Assembly: GCA_024397995.1 (NCBI GenBank)
Contig: CP073746.1
Coordinates: 1,736,001 to 1,800,000 of the forward strand
Origin: a bacterium SCSIO 12827
Lineage (GTDB): Bacteria; Pseudomonadota; Alphaproteobacteria; Rhodospirillales; Casp-alpha2
DNA length: 64,000 nt
Direction: 5' to 3'
In this document: positions 42,464 to 51,576 of the stretch, in pieces
Position numbering within the stretch: position 1 is the first letter of the stretch
Layout: each line of letters starts with the position of its first letter
The notes under the pieces: generated by a model
Told to the model about the DNA's origin: nothing
Database searches by the model: none
Seen by the model: the letters and a program-made list of their open reading frames with translations, nothing else
Position numbers and translations under genes: made by a program

Positions 42464-43255
42464 ATGGCCGACGAACCGGTCCTTGTAGAGATTGACGGGC
42501 GTGGTGTGGCCACGGTCACGCTGAACCGGCCCGAAGTCAACAACGCCTACAACGGCGAGATGATTGATGTCCTGCTGTCGGGAATCAAAAGCCTGTCCGC
42601 CAACGATGCCGTGCGCCTGATTGTGCTGCGCGGCGCGGGCAAGCATTTCCAGGCCGGGGCCGACCTGAAATGGCTGTTGTCTGTTTCCGAGAAGTCGGAA
42701 GCCGAAAATCTGGAAGTCTCCCGGCGCACGGAAACCGTTGTGCGGCTGCTCGACACGTGTCCCAAGCCGACGGTCGCCGTGGTGCAGGGGTTCTGCGTCG
42801 GCGGCGGCACCGGCGTGATCGCCGCCTGCGACGTGGTGATCGCCGCGTCGGATGCCACTTTCACCATTTCCGAAGTGCGTTGGGGCCTGATCCCGCAGCC
42901 GATCCTGCCGCAGTTGATCGCCGCCATGGGATCACGCAACGTGCGCCGCTATGCCCTGACCGCCGAACGCTTTTCCGCCGATCAGGCCAATAACATGGGG
43001 CTCGTCCATGAAGTGGCGCCCCCCATGCAGCTGGAACGCACGGCGGAAAAAACGATCGAGGCCTTTCTGCGCAGCGGCCCCGACGCCGTGACTCAGACCA
43101 AGGCCAAGATTCTGGAGCTTGCGGAAACCAGCATCGACGAGGCGACGGCCGAAGAATTGGCCCGTCTGCATTCGGAAAAGCGCCAATCGGCCGAAGCCAG
43201 CGAAGGGCTTGCCGCGTTTATCGAAAAGCGCAACCCAAGCTGGTTCAAGGAATAG
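42464..43255 (+). CDS. Enoyl-CoA hydratase/isomerase family protein
   Basis: This 263-residue crotonase-fold enzyme has VATVTLNRPEVNNAYNGEM, the oxyanion-hole region GAGKHFQAGADLKWL, GGGTGVIAACDVVIA and the catalytic glutamate region FTISEVRWGLIP. LNRPEVNNAYN and the SEVRWGLIP form recall methylglutaconyl-CoA hydratases of leucine breakdown, but this cannot be fixed from motifs. The ATG at 42464 follows TGGAGAACGA. It is divergent from cysK. Confidence 0.88.
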   Translation: MADEPVLVEIDGRGVATVTLNRPEVNNAYNGEMIDVLLSGIKSLSANDAVRLIVLRGAGKHFQAGADLKWLLSVSEKSEAENLEVSRRTETVVRLLDTCPKPTVAVVQGFCVGGGTGVIAACDVVIAASDATFTISEVRWGLIPQPILPQLIAAMGSRNVRRYALTAERFSADQANNMGLVHEVAPPMQLERTAEKTIEAFLRSGPDAVTQTKAKILELAETSIDEATAEELARLHSEKRQSAEASEGLAAFIEKRNPSWFKE

Positions 43256-43264
43256 GGCGGACGA

Positions 43265-43891
43265 TCACGTCCACTCCCGGCGCACGGCATCCCGGTTCAG
43301 CTGCAGCCATTGCAGGCAGATGATGATGGTGCCGTTGTTGATGGTGCCGTCGGCGACCATGTGGAAGGCGTCTTCCGCCGGGACCGTGAACACACGGATG
43401 TCCTCGTTCTCATGGTCCAGGCCGTGGATGCCGCCGGCCTTTGAGGCATCGACCCGGCCGAGGTAGAGGCCGATGGTCTCCGACGAGCAGCCGGGTGTCA
43501 CCAGATAGGACGTGATCGGTTTGAGGGCGAGGAGATCGCAGCCGCATTCCTCCATGGTCTCGCGGGCCGCGACGTCGTCCGGGTGCTCGCCCTCCTCGAC
43601 GATGCCGGCGACGATCTCAATCAGCCAGGGCGAGGGCGCTTGACCGCCCCAATTGGGCGACGGCGCGCTGGCGGCGGCACCGACGCGGAACTGTTCGATC
43701 AGCACGACCTCGTCGCGGACGGGGTCATAGGGCAGGACGGCGACCGCATGGCCACGTTCCAGGCATTCGCGGGTAATCTCGTTGCTCCAGCCGCCTTCGA
43801 ACAGGCGGTGGCGAAGGCGCCATTCGTCCATGCGGAAAAAGCCCTGGAACACCTGGCGCCGCGCCAATACATCAAGATCGTTACTGTCCAT
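43265..43891 (-). CDS. Nudix hydrolase, ADP-ribose pyrophosphatase-like
   Basis: This 208-residue protein carries a full Nudix box GIVEEGEHPDDVAARETMEECG and the upstream VLIEQFRVGAAA typical of NudF/NUDT5-like ADP-sugar pyrophosphatases. YLVTPGCSSETIGLYLGRVD also fits that branch. It would hydrolyse ADP-ribose or nucleotide sugars. I chose ATG 43891 (MDSNDLDVL), with GGGCG upstream; ATG 43909 adds six residues. It converges on the enoyl-CoA hydratase gene. Confidence 0.88.
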   Translation of the reverse strand: MDSNDLDVLARRQVFQGFFRMDEWRLRHRLFEGGWSNEITRECLERGHAVAVLPYDPVRDEVVLIEQFRVGAAASAPSPNWGGQAPSPWLIEIVAGIVEEGEHPDDVAARETMEECGCDLLALKPITSYLVTPGCSSETIGLYLGRVDASKAGGIHGLDHENEDIRVFTVPAEDAFHMVADGTINNGTIIICLQWLQLNRDAVRREWT

Positions 43892-43978
43892 CAGACATCG
43901 CCCTTTCATGCTGCGGCGGTAGTATGGTCACCTTAGGTTTCATATCAACGACTTCCCCACTGACGAAAGGCCGCCGCC

Positions 43979-45208
43979 ATGACGACAAGCGAAAAGGTTT
44001 CCTTCCCGGGCGCCCTGGGCGAAACCCTGGCCGCGCGCCTCGACCTGCCCGATGGCACGCCCAAGGCCTATGCCCTTTGGGCGCACTGCTTTTCCTGTAC
44101 CAAGGACGTGTTCGCCGCGTCGCGGGTGGCGCGGGCGCTGACGGAAAGCGGCATCGCCGTGCTGCGCTTCGATTTCACCGGGTTAGGCGCCAGCGAAGGC
44201 GACTTCGCCAACACCAATTTTTCCTCCAACGTCGGCGACCTGATTGCGGCGGCGGATTGGATGCGGGGCAATTTGGAAGCTCCCGCCATGCTGCTGGGCC
44301 ATTCGCTGGGCGGGGCGGCGGTCCTGGTCGCGGCGGCGAAGGTGCCCGAGGCCAAGGCCGTGATCACCATCGGGGCGCCCGCGGACGTGGCGCATGTCGC
44401 CCATAATTTTCAGGAGTCGGTCGAGGAGATCGAGGCCAAGGGTGAGGCCGAGGTCCTGCTGGTCGGCCGTCCGTTCCGCATCAAGAAGCAGTTCCTCGAC
44501 GACATTCGGGCGCAGAACGTACAGGACGCCGTGGCGGGGTTGAAAAAGGCGCTGCTGATCTTCCATTCGCCGGTCGACGCCACCGTCGGCATCGACAACG
44601 CCGCCGCCATCTATGGCGCGGCCAGGCATCCGAAAAGCTTCGTGTCCCTGGACGATGCCGACCACATGCTGTCGCGCAAGGAAGACGCGGAATACGTCGC
44701 CGGCGTAATCGCCGCCTGGGCGCAGCGTTATGTCTGCCTGGGCGACGCCCCGGCATCGCGCATCGCCCCCCAGGCCGCACCGGGCACGGTGGTGGTCGAG
44801 GAAACGGGGCAGGGCAAGTTCCAGAACGCGGTTTCCGTCGGTGGGCGCCACGTGTTGCTTGCGGACGAGCCCACGGACGTGGGTGGCACAGACACGGGGC
44901 CCGGGCCCTATGACTTCCTGCTCACGGCGCTCGGCGCCTGCACGGCCATGACCATCCGCATGTACGCGGATCTAAAGAAGTTGCCGCTGACCAAGGTCCG
45001 GGTGACCCTGACCCACGATAAGATTCATGCCGAGGACTGCGCCGATTGCGACACCAAGGTGGGTAAGCTCGACCGCATCGTCCGCGACCTGCATTTCGAG
45101 GGCGATCTGAGCGACGAACAGAAAGCGAAGCTTTTGGAAATTGCCGACAAATGCCCGGTCCACAAAACCCTGCATTCCGAGATCGTCGAAGAAAGCCGGT
45201 TGGTCTAG
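43979..45208 (+). CDS. Fused alpha/beta hydrolase and OsmC-like protein
   Basis: This 409-residue protein has two domains. Residues about 1-250 are an alpha/beta hydrolase with nucleophile elbow [10 protein letters not shown], Asp in FHSPVDATV and His in LDDADHMLS. Residues about 270-409 are an OsmC/Ohr-like domain with [22 protein letters not shown] and Cys in DKCPVHKTL. OsmC proteins reduce organic peroxides with paired cysteines. This fusion is known in bacteria; the idea that it hydrolyses and then detoxifies one substrate is inference. Confidence 0.9.
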   Translation: MTTSEKVSFPGALGETLAARLDLPDGTPKAYALWAHCFSCTKDVFAASRVARALTESGIAVLRFDFTGLGASEGDFANTNFSSNVGDLIAAADWMRGNLEAPAMLLGHSLGGAAVLVAAAKVPEAKAVITIGAPADVAHVAHNFQESVEEIEAKGEAEVLLVGRPFRIKKQFLDDIRAQNVQDAVAGLKKALLIFHSPVDATVGIDNAAAIYGAARHPKSFVSLDDADHMLSRKEDAEYVAGVIAAWAQRYVCLGDAPASRIAPQAAPGTVVVEETGQGKFQNAVSVGGRHVLLADEPTDVGGTDTGPGPYDFLLTALGACTAMTIRMYADLKKLPLTKVRVTLTHDKIHAEDCADCDTKVGKLDRIVRDLHFEGDLSDEQKAKLLEIADKCPVHKTLHSEIVEESRLV

Positions 45209-45390
45209 GGAAGAGCAGGGGTGATGGATGGGCCTGCGCTGAGCTGATCGGATCGATAGTAATATTTATATTTCAAATATTAACCTACGAAAGAATTCGT
45301 TATTTCGGCGCACTGGTATCAGGTATTTATTCCCCTGCCGGCAATGAGCCGGTCACCGCGCCGGGGCACCCCGGCGATTTATTGAGGAAA

Positions 45391-45504
45391 ATGAGCATGT
45401 TTTCCCGCACCAAACCCGCCACTTCAGCCGCCGGCAAACCGGCTGCGAAACCCGCCATCAGCAAGCCTGCCGCCAAGCCGGCAGCGCCTGCGAAAAAGAA
45501 ATAA
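45391..45504 (+). CDS. 37-residue Lys/Ala/Pro-rich basic peptide
   Basis: The frame begins MSMFSRTKPATSAAGKPAAK and consists of imperfect KPAA repeats ending KKK. GAGGAAA stands just before the ATG. A stable hairpin (CGCCGGGG/CCCCGGCG, about 45358-45375) lies upstream and a clear terminator lies 47 bases downstream, so it looks like its own small transcript. The composition recalls histone H1-like and nucleic-acid-binding tails. Too short for a family call. Confidence 0.55.
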   Translation: MSMFSRTKPATSAAGKPAAKPAISKPAAKPAAPAKKK

Positions 45505-45550
45505 TTTCGGATGCGGCGGCCGCCCTCACGGCCGCGTAACCGATGAACAG

Positions 45551-45580
45551 GGCCGCCGGATTCCCCCCGGCGGCCTTTTT
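45551..45580 (+). terminator. Rho-independent terminator
   Basis: GGCCGCCGG (45551-45559) and CCGGCGGCC (45567-45575) form a 9-bp perfect stem with a 7-base loop, followed by TTTTT. It ends the small basic-peptide transcript on the plus strand. Confidence 0.88.
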
Positions 45581-45591
45581 CATGGGCGGTG

Positions 45592-46071
45592 TCAGTTGCC
45601 GGGCACCCAGCCCCAATAGCGGCCCGAAGCCCCCAAGGCCGCCGTGATCAGACCGAGGGCCAGATTGATCGCGACGATACGGCGGATGACATTCAAGCTG
45701 GCGCCCCCCGTGGGCCAGTCCTGGGCGGCGACGGCTGCCTGGAAGGTGCGGTAGGGCGCGAAGAACAGGTAGATGAACAGGGCGTTCATGACCCAGCCGA
45801 TGCCGTGCATCCAGTGAACATGTATCGGCGCGGCGGCGAAGGTACCGTATTGCAGGGCGATCACCGCATAACCCGATACCGGCAGGACCAAAACGGCGGC
45901 CCATACCCATAGAAAGAACCGACCGAACACGCGGTTCCACAGCTTCAGGCGTTCCGGCGGCGGCGTGATCCCGCCCACGGCGGGGCGCAGGATCAAATAA
46001 GCGAAGAACATACCGCCGACCCAGACGACGGCGGCGATCGCGTGGAAACCGGTTGCAAGGGCGCTGAGCAT
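45592..46071 (-). CDS. CopD family membrane protein
   Basis: This 159-residue membrane protein has four helices, starting LATGFHAIAAVVWVGGMFFAYLILRP, as in the CopD (PF05425) family, with conserved His and Trp residues (HVHWMHGIGWVMNALFIYLFF). CopD members are linked with copper transport or, for stand-alone ones, have unknown roles. It lies 16 bases after a DUF302 gene on the same strand, so the two probably form an operon. Confidence 0.8.
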   Translation of the reverse strand: MLSALATGFHAIAAVVWVGGMFFAYLILRPAVGGITPPPERLKLWNRVFGRFFLWVWAAVLVLPVSGYAVIALQYGTFAAAPIHVHWMHGIGWVMNALFIYLFFAPYRTFQAAVAAQDWPTGGASLNVIRRIVAINLALGLITAALGASGRYWGWVPGN

Positions 46072-46087
46072 GCGAATATCTGCCTTT

Positions 46088-46561
46088 CTAGTTCATCGCG
46101 GCGGCGGCGTCGGTCAGCTTTTTCAGCACGCCGGTCATGGTCTCGATGACCTTGTCCACCGTGTTGCCGTGGCGCTGCGCCAACCATTTGGGATCGTTGT
46201 AAGCGATCCAGCTGCCCTTGTCGTCCTTCCAGGCCAGAACCTTGAGCGGCAGGTCGATGCCCATGGTCCGCGTCGCCTGCATGAGCGGCGTGCCGAGTTT
46301 GGGATTGCCGAAGATCAAGACTTCCGTCGCGGGCAGGCTGAGGCCTGCCTTTTCGGCGCCGGCCGTGTGATTAATGCGGGCCAATATGGTGATATTCTTG
46401 GCTTTCAGCAGCTTTTCCAGGCGGTTTAGGGTTTCGCCGGGGGGGTGCTGGCTCGGCTTGACGATCAGGCCTTCGGCGGCCTGGGCCGGAGTGCTCAGGG
46501 GCGGGGCCGATATCAGGGCCAGGGCGGCGACGGCGAAGAAAAACAGACGATGGATGCGCAT
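46088..46561 (-). CDS. DUF302 family exported protein
   Basis: This 157-residue protein has a signal peptide (LFFFAVAALALISAPP, cleavage after PAQA) and a DUF302 (PF03625) domain: LNRLEKLLKAKNITILARINH, EVLIFGNPKLGTPLMQA and IDLPLKVLAWKDDKG. DUF302 proteins are expected in the periplasm and their role is unknown. It is upstream of the CopD-like gene. The open frame of the histidine kinase runs into this gene only because of the frameshift described there. Confidence 0.88.
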   Translation of the reverse strand: MRIHRLFFFAVAALALISAPPLSTPAQAAEGLIVKPSQHPPGETLNRLEKLLKAKNITILARINHTAGAEKAGLSLPATEVLIFGNPKLGTPLMQATRTMGIDLPLKVLAWKDDKGSWIAYNDPKWLAQRHGNTVDKVIETMTGVLKKLTDAAAAMN

Positions 46562-48056
46562 CCGGGAACTCTCCTGTGACGGGGGCGAAGATTTCAAAGT
46601 GTAACGGGTTCCTTGGCGCCGCGTGAACAAAGCTGCGTGAGTTGGTCTTCCATGAAAACCACCTGCGACACGCTTGGTCCGCCCGGTCGAGGAGGGGGCT
46701 AGGAGGCGTCGGGCAAGGGCAGACTGCGCGCCACGGGGAACACGAGATGGGCCGATGTCCCCGGCCGACCTCGCTTTCCATTTCCAGAACGCCGCCATGC
46801 AGTTCGATCAGTTTGCGCGACAGGGTCAGGCCCAGGCCCGTGCCTTCGTGCTTGCGGGTTAGGGAGCCGTCGACCTGCCCGAATTCGGACAGCGCCACGG
46901 CCATATCCTCGGGGGAGATACCGATCCCCGTGTCTGACACGGTCAGCCGTATGGCGCCGTCGTCCTGCTGGCGCGCCACGACGGAGACAGCCCCTCCTTG
47001 TTCCGTGAACTTGATGGCATTGGACAACAGGTTGACCAGCGCCTGTTTGACGCGCAGTTCATCGGCCATCAAGGGCGGCAGGTCGGCGGGGCAGTCGATC
47101 ATCAGCGAGACTCCTGCCTCAAGCGCGCGTTCGCGTACCAGGCGATGGCAGGAGTTGAAGATCAGTCCCAGGTCCAGGCGTTGTTCGTTCAGGCTCATCT
47201 GGCCGCGTTCGATACGGGCCAGGTCTAGAAGGTCGTTGATGAGCTGCAGCAGATGCTTGCCGGCGTCGTTGATGTCGCCGGCGTATTCCTTGTACTGGGG
47301 CACGTTCATGGTGCCGAAGGTCTCGTTCACCAGGATGTCGGAAAACCCGATGATGGAATTCAACGGCGTGCGCAGCTCGTGGCTCATATTGGCGAGGAAT
47401 TCCGTCTTCGCCCGGTTGGCCAGTTCCGCCTCTTCCTTGGCCGTACGCAGCGCTTGGTCCGACTGCCATTCACGGGTCACGTCACGGGCGAACCCCCGGT
47501 AGCCGAGAAAGGTGCCGTCGTCGGCGAACACGGGCGCGCCACTTATTCGGGTATAACGAAGATTGCCTTTGCTGTCGTTCAGGCCATATTCGAAGTCCCG
47601 AAACGGTCGCCGTTCCGCCAAATCCGCCCGATGCTGCTCGAAGGCGATGCGCTGCGCGGGCCCTCGGATCACGGCAATGGCTTCGCGCGTTTGACCGATC
47701 AAGTTCTCCGGCGACAGGCCGTATATGGTCTGCAGTCGGTCGGAGACGAAGGTGAAGCGGTGTTCGGTATCCGTTTCCCAGAACCAATCAGCGGCGGCGA
47801 AAATGAAGCGCCACCAATCGTCATCGTTCAATTTGCCGACCAGCGGGCCGGCAAGTTCCGGCGGCGGGGGCCGCCGCGATACGGTTTGACGCGACAAGGC
47901 AAGACCGACGGCGGCGGCGAGGGCCGCGACCAGGGCCGTGGTTAACGGACGCCATGTGTCGGCGGCCGTCGCCGGAAGCAATCTCGGTGCCCCGATTGCC
48001 TCCCATAAAATTACAAAAAGAAACGTAAAAACAAGACAGTATATGTATTTTTTCAT
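46371..48056 (-). CDS. PAS-domain sensor histidine kinase, apparent C-terminal frameshift
   Basis: The kinase has two N-terminal hydrophobic segments, a PAS domain (about residues 85-195), a HisKA helix with the phosphorylated His in NMSHELRTPLN (near 235), and an ATPase domain (NLLSNAIKFTEQGG, DTGIGI, GTGLGLTLS). After EMESEVGRG the frame turns into non-family sequence to 46371. Adding one base to the CCCC run at 46759-46762 restores GTSAHLVFPVARSLPLPDAS and a stop at 46699, giving about 452 residues. ATG 48056 is chosen; a TTG at 48107 is possible. No regulator lies beside it. Confidence 0.85.
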   Translation of the reverse strand: MKKYIYCLVFTFLFVILWEAIGAPRLLPATAADTWRPLTTALVAALAAAVGLALSRQTVSRRPPPPELAGPLVGKLNDDDWWRFIFAAADWFWETDTEHRFTFVSDRLQTIYGLSPENLIGQTREAIAVIRGPAQRIAFEQHRADLAERRPFRDFEYGLNDSKGNLRYTRISGAPVFADDGTFLGYRGFARDVTREWQSDQALRTAKEEAELANRAKTEFLANMSHELRTPLNSIIGFSDILVNETFGTMNVPQYKEYAGDINDAGKHLLQLINDLLDLARIERGQMSLNEQRLDLGLIFNSCHRLVRERALEAGVSLMIDCPADLPPLMADELRVKQALVNLLSNAIKFTEQGGAVSVVARQQDDGAIRLTVSDTGIGISPEDMAVALSEFGQVDGSLTRKHEGTGLGLTLSRKLIELHGGVLEMESEVGRGHRPISCSPWRAVCPCPTPPSPLLDRADQACRRWFSWKTNSRSFVHAAPRNPLHFEIFAPVTGEFPDAHPSSVFLRRRRPGPDIGPAPEHSGPGRRRPDRQAEPAPPRRNPKPPGKAAESQEYHHIGPH

Positions 48057-48193
48057 GTAATTAATAACGGAGTATGCAAGCTCGTTGTTGGTATAAAAAC
48101 CGTTCAATGAGGTCCGCCGGACTCCGGGATTCTCCCGCCGTTTCGCCCTTTTTCAGAGTATAACGTGAAGATCGTGAATTATCGGAGCATGAA

Positions 48194-49744
48194 ATGACGG
48201 TGGAAAATTCGGCCTGGTTGCCGGCGGCATTGCTCCGGGTCGGCCAGATGGCGCAGGCCGATGCCGCGGCCATCGCGGGCGGCATTCCCGGCATCGATCT
48301 GATGGAAACGGCGGGGGCGGCCGTCGCCGCACGGGCCCAGGCCCTGTTTCACAGCCGTCCCACGGCTGTTTTATGCGGCCCCGGTAACAACGGCGGTGAC
48401 GGCTTCGTCGCGGCGCGTCTCCTGAAAGAGCAGGGGGCCGAAGTGCGGCTTTACCTTTTGGGGGCGCGGGAAAAATTGCGGGGCGACGCGGCCCTGGCGG
48501 CGGACCGCTGGGCCGGTGCGGTGGAAGAGTTGACGGCAGGCTTTGATCCAGCGGGGGCAGGGGTTATCGATGCTCTGTTCGGGGCCGGCCTCACGCGCCC
48601 GCTCGATGGTGTCGCGGCGGCCGTGGCGGAAACCCTCAACGCCGCATCGGCGGATGTCTTGGCCGTGGACATCCCGTCGGGCGTCATGGGTGACACGGGT
48701 GCCGTCGCCGGATTGGCTATACAGGCCCGGGAAACGGTGACTTTCTGCCGCCGCAAGCCGGGCCATTTCCTGCGCCCCGGACGGGATTTCTGCGGTCGGA
48801 TGAAAGTCACCGACATAGGCATTTCAGACGCCGTGGTCGCGGCCCAGGCCCCCGATACCTGGGTCAACAGCGCCGACATCTGGTGGCCTGATTTCCCCCA
48901 TCCGGGGCCTGGCGATCACAAGTACACGCGCGGCCATGTGGTGATCTGGGGGGTAGGTGCCATGCCAGGCGCGCCGCGTCTGGCCGCCGACGGAGCCCGG
49001 CGGGCCGGGGCGGGGATCGTTTCCATCGCTTGCCTGCCCGAGGACACGGGGATATTCCGCGCCGGAGCACCCGGCGTGCTGGTCCGCCCCATGGGCGATG
49101 CCGCCGTGTATGAAACCTATGTCCAGGACGGCAACAAGACCCTGGTCGTCGGCCCCGGCAACGGGCCGGGCCCGGATACCCGCACGCGGGCCCTGGCGGC
49201 GCTGGCCACGGGCAAGCCGATGGTGTTGGACGCCGACGGCATTTCCGCCTTCGCGGACGATCCCGATGTCTTGATGTCGGCCTTGCACGGCAACTGCGTA
49301 ATCACCCCCCATGGCGGTGAATTCGCCCGTGTTTTTCCAAACGGCGGCGACCGACTGAGCCGCGCGCGCCAAGCAGCCAAGAAATCGGGCGCGGTGGTCT
49401 TGCTGAAGGGCTTTGACACGGTTATCGCGGCCCCAGATGGTCGCGCAGTGATCAACGCCAACGGCTCCCCCCATTTGGCCTCCGCGGGTACCGGTGACGT
49501 GCTGGCGGGCATCACGGCGGGGCTGCTGGCCCAGGGCATGGCGTCGTTCCCGGCCGCCTGCGCCGCGGTCTGGCTGCATGCGGCGGCGGCGCAATGCATC
49601 GGCCATGGCCTGATCGCCGAGGATATTCCCGGTTTGCTGCCGGGCATTGTCGGCGCCCTTCCCGGGGCCGTGACGGGGGGTGTGCCCGGGCAAATTTTCA
49701 CCCATTTGCCCCTTGAACCGACCGGTAAAAGCGAACAGGTTTAA
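48194..49744 (+). CDS. nnr: Bifunctional NAD(P)H-hydrate epimerase/dehydratase
   Basis: This 516-residue cytoplasmic repair enzyme joins an N-terminal epimerase (GPGNNGGDGFVAARLL near residue 60, VDIPSGVMGDTG) to a C-terminal ADP-dependent dehydratase (VVGPGNGPG, VLDADGISAF, TPHGGEFARVF, SAGTGDVLAGITAGLL). Together they convert damaged NAD(P)HX back to NAD(P)H. The length matches the fused family. It is divergent from the histidine kinase. Confidence 0.95.
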   Translation: MTVENSAWLPAALLRVGQMAQADAAAIAGGIPGIDLMETAGAAVAARAQALFHSRPTAVLCGPGNNGGDGFVAARLLKEQGAEVRLYLLGAREKLRGDAALAADRWAGAVEELTAGFDPAGAGVIDALFGAGLTRPLDGVAAAVAETLNAASADVLAVDIPSGVMGDTGAVAGLAIQARETVTFCRRKPGHFLRPGRDFCGRMKVTDIGISDAVVAAQAPDTWVNSADIWWPDFPHPGPGDHKYTRGHVVIWGVGAMPGAPRLAADGARRAGAGIVSIACLPEDTGIFRAGAPGVLVRPMGDAAVYETYVQDGNKTLVVGPGNGPGPDTRTRALAALATGKPMVLDADGISAFADDPDVLMSALHGNCVITPHGGEFARVFPNGGDRLSRARQAAKKSGAVVLLKGFDTVIAAPDGRAVINANGSPHLASAGTGDVLAGITAGLLAQGMASFPAACAAVWLHAAAAQCIGHGLIAEDIPGLLPGIVGALPGAVTGGVPGQIFTHLPLEPTGKSEQV

Positions 49745-49776
49745 CGGGATGTCCGCGTACCTTTGAAAGGGCTTTG

Positions 49777-51204
49777 ATGACCGAACATAAACCGAGCAGT
49801 TTCCTCGACCGAACCCTGGCCAACCTGCGCCGGGGATGGCAATCCATCGCCGGATCGTCATACGACGAGGATGCCGCAAGCACGCGCCCCAACCTGCCGG
49901 ATGAGGACGCCGGGCGTATTCTGGAACAGATGCAGGAATGCCTGGACAATAAGGGTGGCGAGGTTTCGGCGCGGACCAAGGCGGCGGCCTTGGGCCGGGT
50001 CTATCTGGCCCTGGACAAGGGCGGGCGCGAGAAGTTCCTGCGCCTCATGGCCGGCAATTTCGGCACCGACGCCAAGGCTGTCGAGACGGCCATCGGCAAG
50101 TTCCAGGCGGCGGATACCGATGCCGCGCGTCTGGACGCGCAGCTTGCGATCAAAAACAGCCTGCAAGCCCCCTGGCGCCGGTTGCTGACCCAGTTCAACG
50201 CGCTGCCCGATGGGGTCAAGTTCCTGGTTGATCTGCGCGCGGAACTGATGCCGCTTGCCAAGTCTGACGCGGGTCTTAAGGCCATGGAACATGACCTGCG
50301 GGACCTGCTGGCCAGCTGGTTCGACGTCGATTTCCTGGAATTGCGGCGGATCGCCTGGGATTCCTCGTCGGCGTCACTGTTGGAAAAGCTTATCGCCTAC
50401 GAGGCCGTGCATGCCATCAAGGGCTGGGAAGACCTCAAGAACCGGCTTGATTCCGACCGCCGTTGTTACGCCTTCTTCCATCCGCGGATGCCCGATGAGC
50501 CCCTGATCTTCGTCGAGGTCGCCCTGGTCAACGGCATGGCGGCCAATGTGCAGGCGCTGCTCGACACCAACGCCCCGGCGACCGATCCGGCCGCCGCCGA
50601 CACGGCGATCTTCTATTCCATCTCCAACGCGCAGAAGGGCCTTGCGGGCATCAGCTTCGGCAACTTCCTGATCAAACGGGTGGCGCAGCAGCTGTCCCAG
50701 GAGTTCCCGAATCTCAAGACCTTCGCGACCCTGTCGCCGATTCCGGGTTTCCGCAACTGGCTCAACGAACTCCTGGCGGAGGGTGAGCCCAAGCTGTTCT
50801 CGGCCGAGGAGCGCAAGGCCCTGAACGCGGCCACGGGCCGCAAGGGTGGGGCCAAGGGGTCGTTGATTTCGGTCCTCGACACCCCCGCTTGGATCAAGGA
50901 CGACGTCATGACCGCCGCCCTGCAAGGGCCGTTGACACGCCTGGCGGCGCGCTACCTGGCCAGGGAAAAGGGCCGGGGAGGGCGTGCGCGCGACCCGGTG
51001 GCGCATTTCCACCTGTCGAATGGGGCGCGGCTCGAACGCCTCAATTGGCTGGGGGATACCTCGGACAAGGGTTTGGCCCAGTCGGCGGGGCTGATGGTCA
51101 ACTACCTTTATGACCTGGGCCGTATCGAAGGGAACCATGAGGCCTATACCTCGGCCGGCAGCGTCGATATGTCCTCGGGCGTAAAGACGCACCTGCGGGG
51201 GTGA
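49777..51204 (+). CDS. Malonyl-CoA decarboxylase
   Basis: This 475-residue protein matches the malonyl-CoA decarboxylase family: an N-terminal helical domain (GRVYLALDKGGREKFLRLM) and a C-terminal acetyltransferase-like domain with DRRCYAFFHPRMPDEPLIFVEVAL in parts, FYSISNAQKGLAGISFGNFLIK, FATLSPIPGFRNWL and HFHLSNGARLERLNWLGD, which carries the catalytic His. It converts malonyl-CoA to acetyl-CoA. ATG 49777 follows GAAAGGGC; a TTG just before is also in frame. Confidence 0.93.
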   Translation: MTEHKPSSFLDRTLANLRRGWQSIAGSSYDEDAASTRPNLPDEDAGRILEQMQECLDNKGGEVSARTKAAALGRVYLALDKGGREKFLRLMAGNFGTDAKAVETAIGKFQAADTDAARLDAQLAIKNSLQAPWRRLLTQFNALPDGVKFLVDLRAELMPLAKSDAGLKAMEHDLRDLLASWFDVDFLELRRIAWDSSSASLLEKLIAYEAVHAIKGWEDLKNRLDSDRRCYAFFHPRMPDEPLIFVEVALVNGMAANVQALLDTNAPATDPAAADTAIFYSISNAQKGLAGISFGNFLIKRVAQQLSQEFPNLKTFATLSPIPGFRNWLNELLAEGEPKLFSAEERKALNAATGRKGGAKGSLISVLDTPAWIKDDVMTAALQGPLTRLAARYLAREKGRGGRARDPVAHFHLSNGARLERLNWLGDTSDKGLAQSAGLMVNYLYDLGRIEGNHEAYTSAGSVDMSSGVKTHLRG

Positions 51205-51303
51205 GCCGGCGGGGCGCTGGTGCGGGGCCGATTTCCCGGTTGTAATCGTTGTCAGAATGGATAAAGTCGCGCCGCTCGCTGGTCGGGCATCCCGGCGGCG
51301 TTG

Positions 51304-51389
51304 GCGGGCGTGGCGGAATTGGTAGACGCGTCAGGTTTAGGTCCTGGTGGCCTTTGGTCGTGGGGGTTCAAGTCCCTCCGCCCGCACCA
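51304..51389 (+). tRNA. tRNA-Leu (UAG)
   Basis: Acceptor GCGGGCG pairs with CGCCCGC, the D arm is TGGCGGAATTGGTAGACGC, the anticodon stem is TCAGG/CCTGG-type with loop TTTAGGT (anticodon TAG), a long class II variable arm (GTGGCCTTTGGTCGT region) follows, and the T arm is GGGTTCAAGTCCC. CCA is encoded at 51387-51389. Confidence 0.97.
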
Positions 51390-51576
51390 TCCTCCAAAAT
51401 GGCGAGGTTGCGCCTTCGGTTTCGGAGGCGGGATTATTCCGACCAGCCGTTTATCGTTGCCGGGTCCGGGGTGGCAGCCTATATATCCGCCCGGGAGTTG
51501 AGGGCTTAATCCTAGTGTGTTTTACAGGCGGCGCCGATTTAGGTGCTTCGCCGCAGATTTCCGAAACGGGAGTTCC

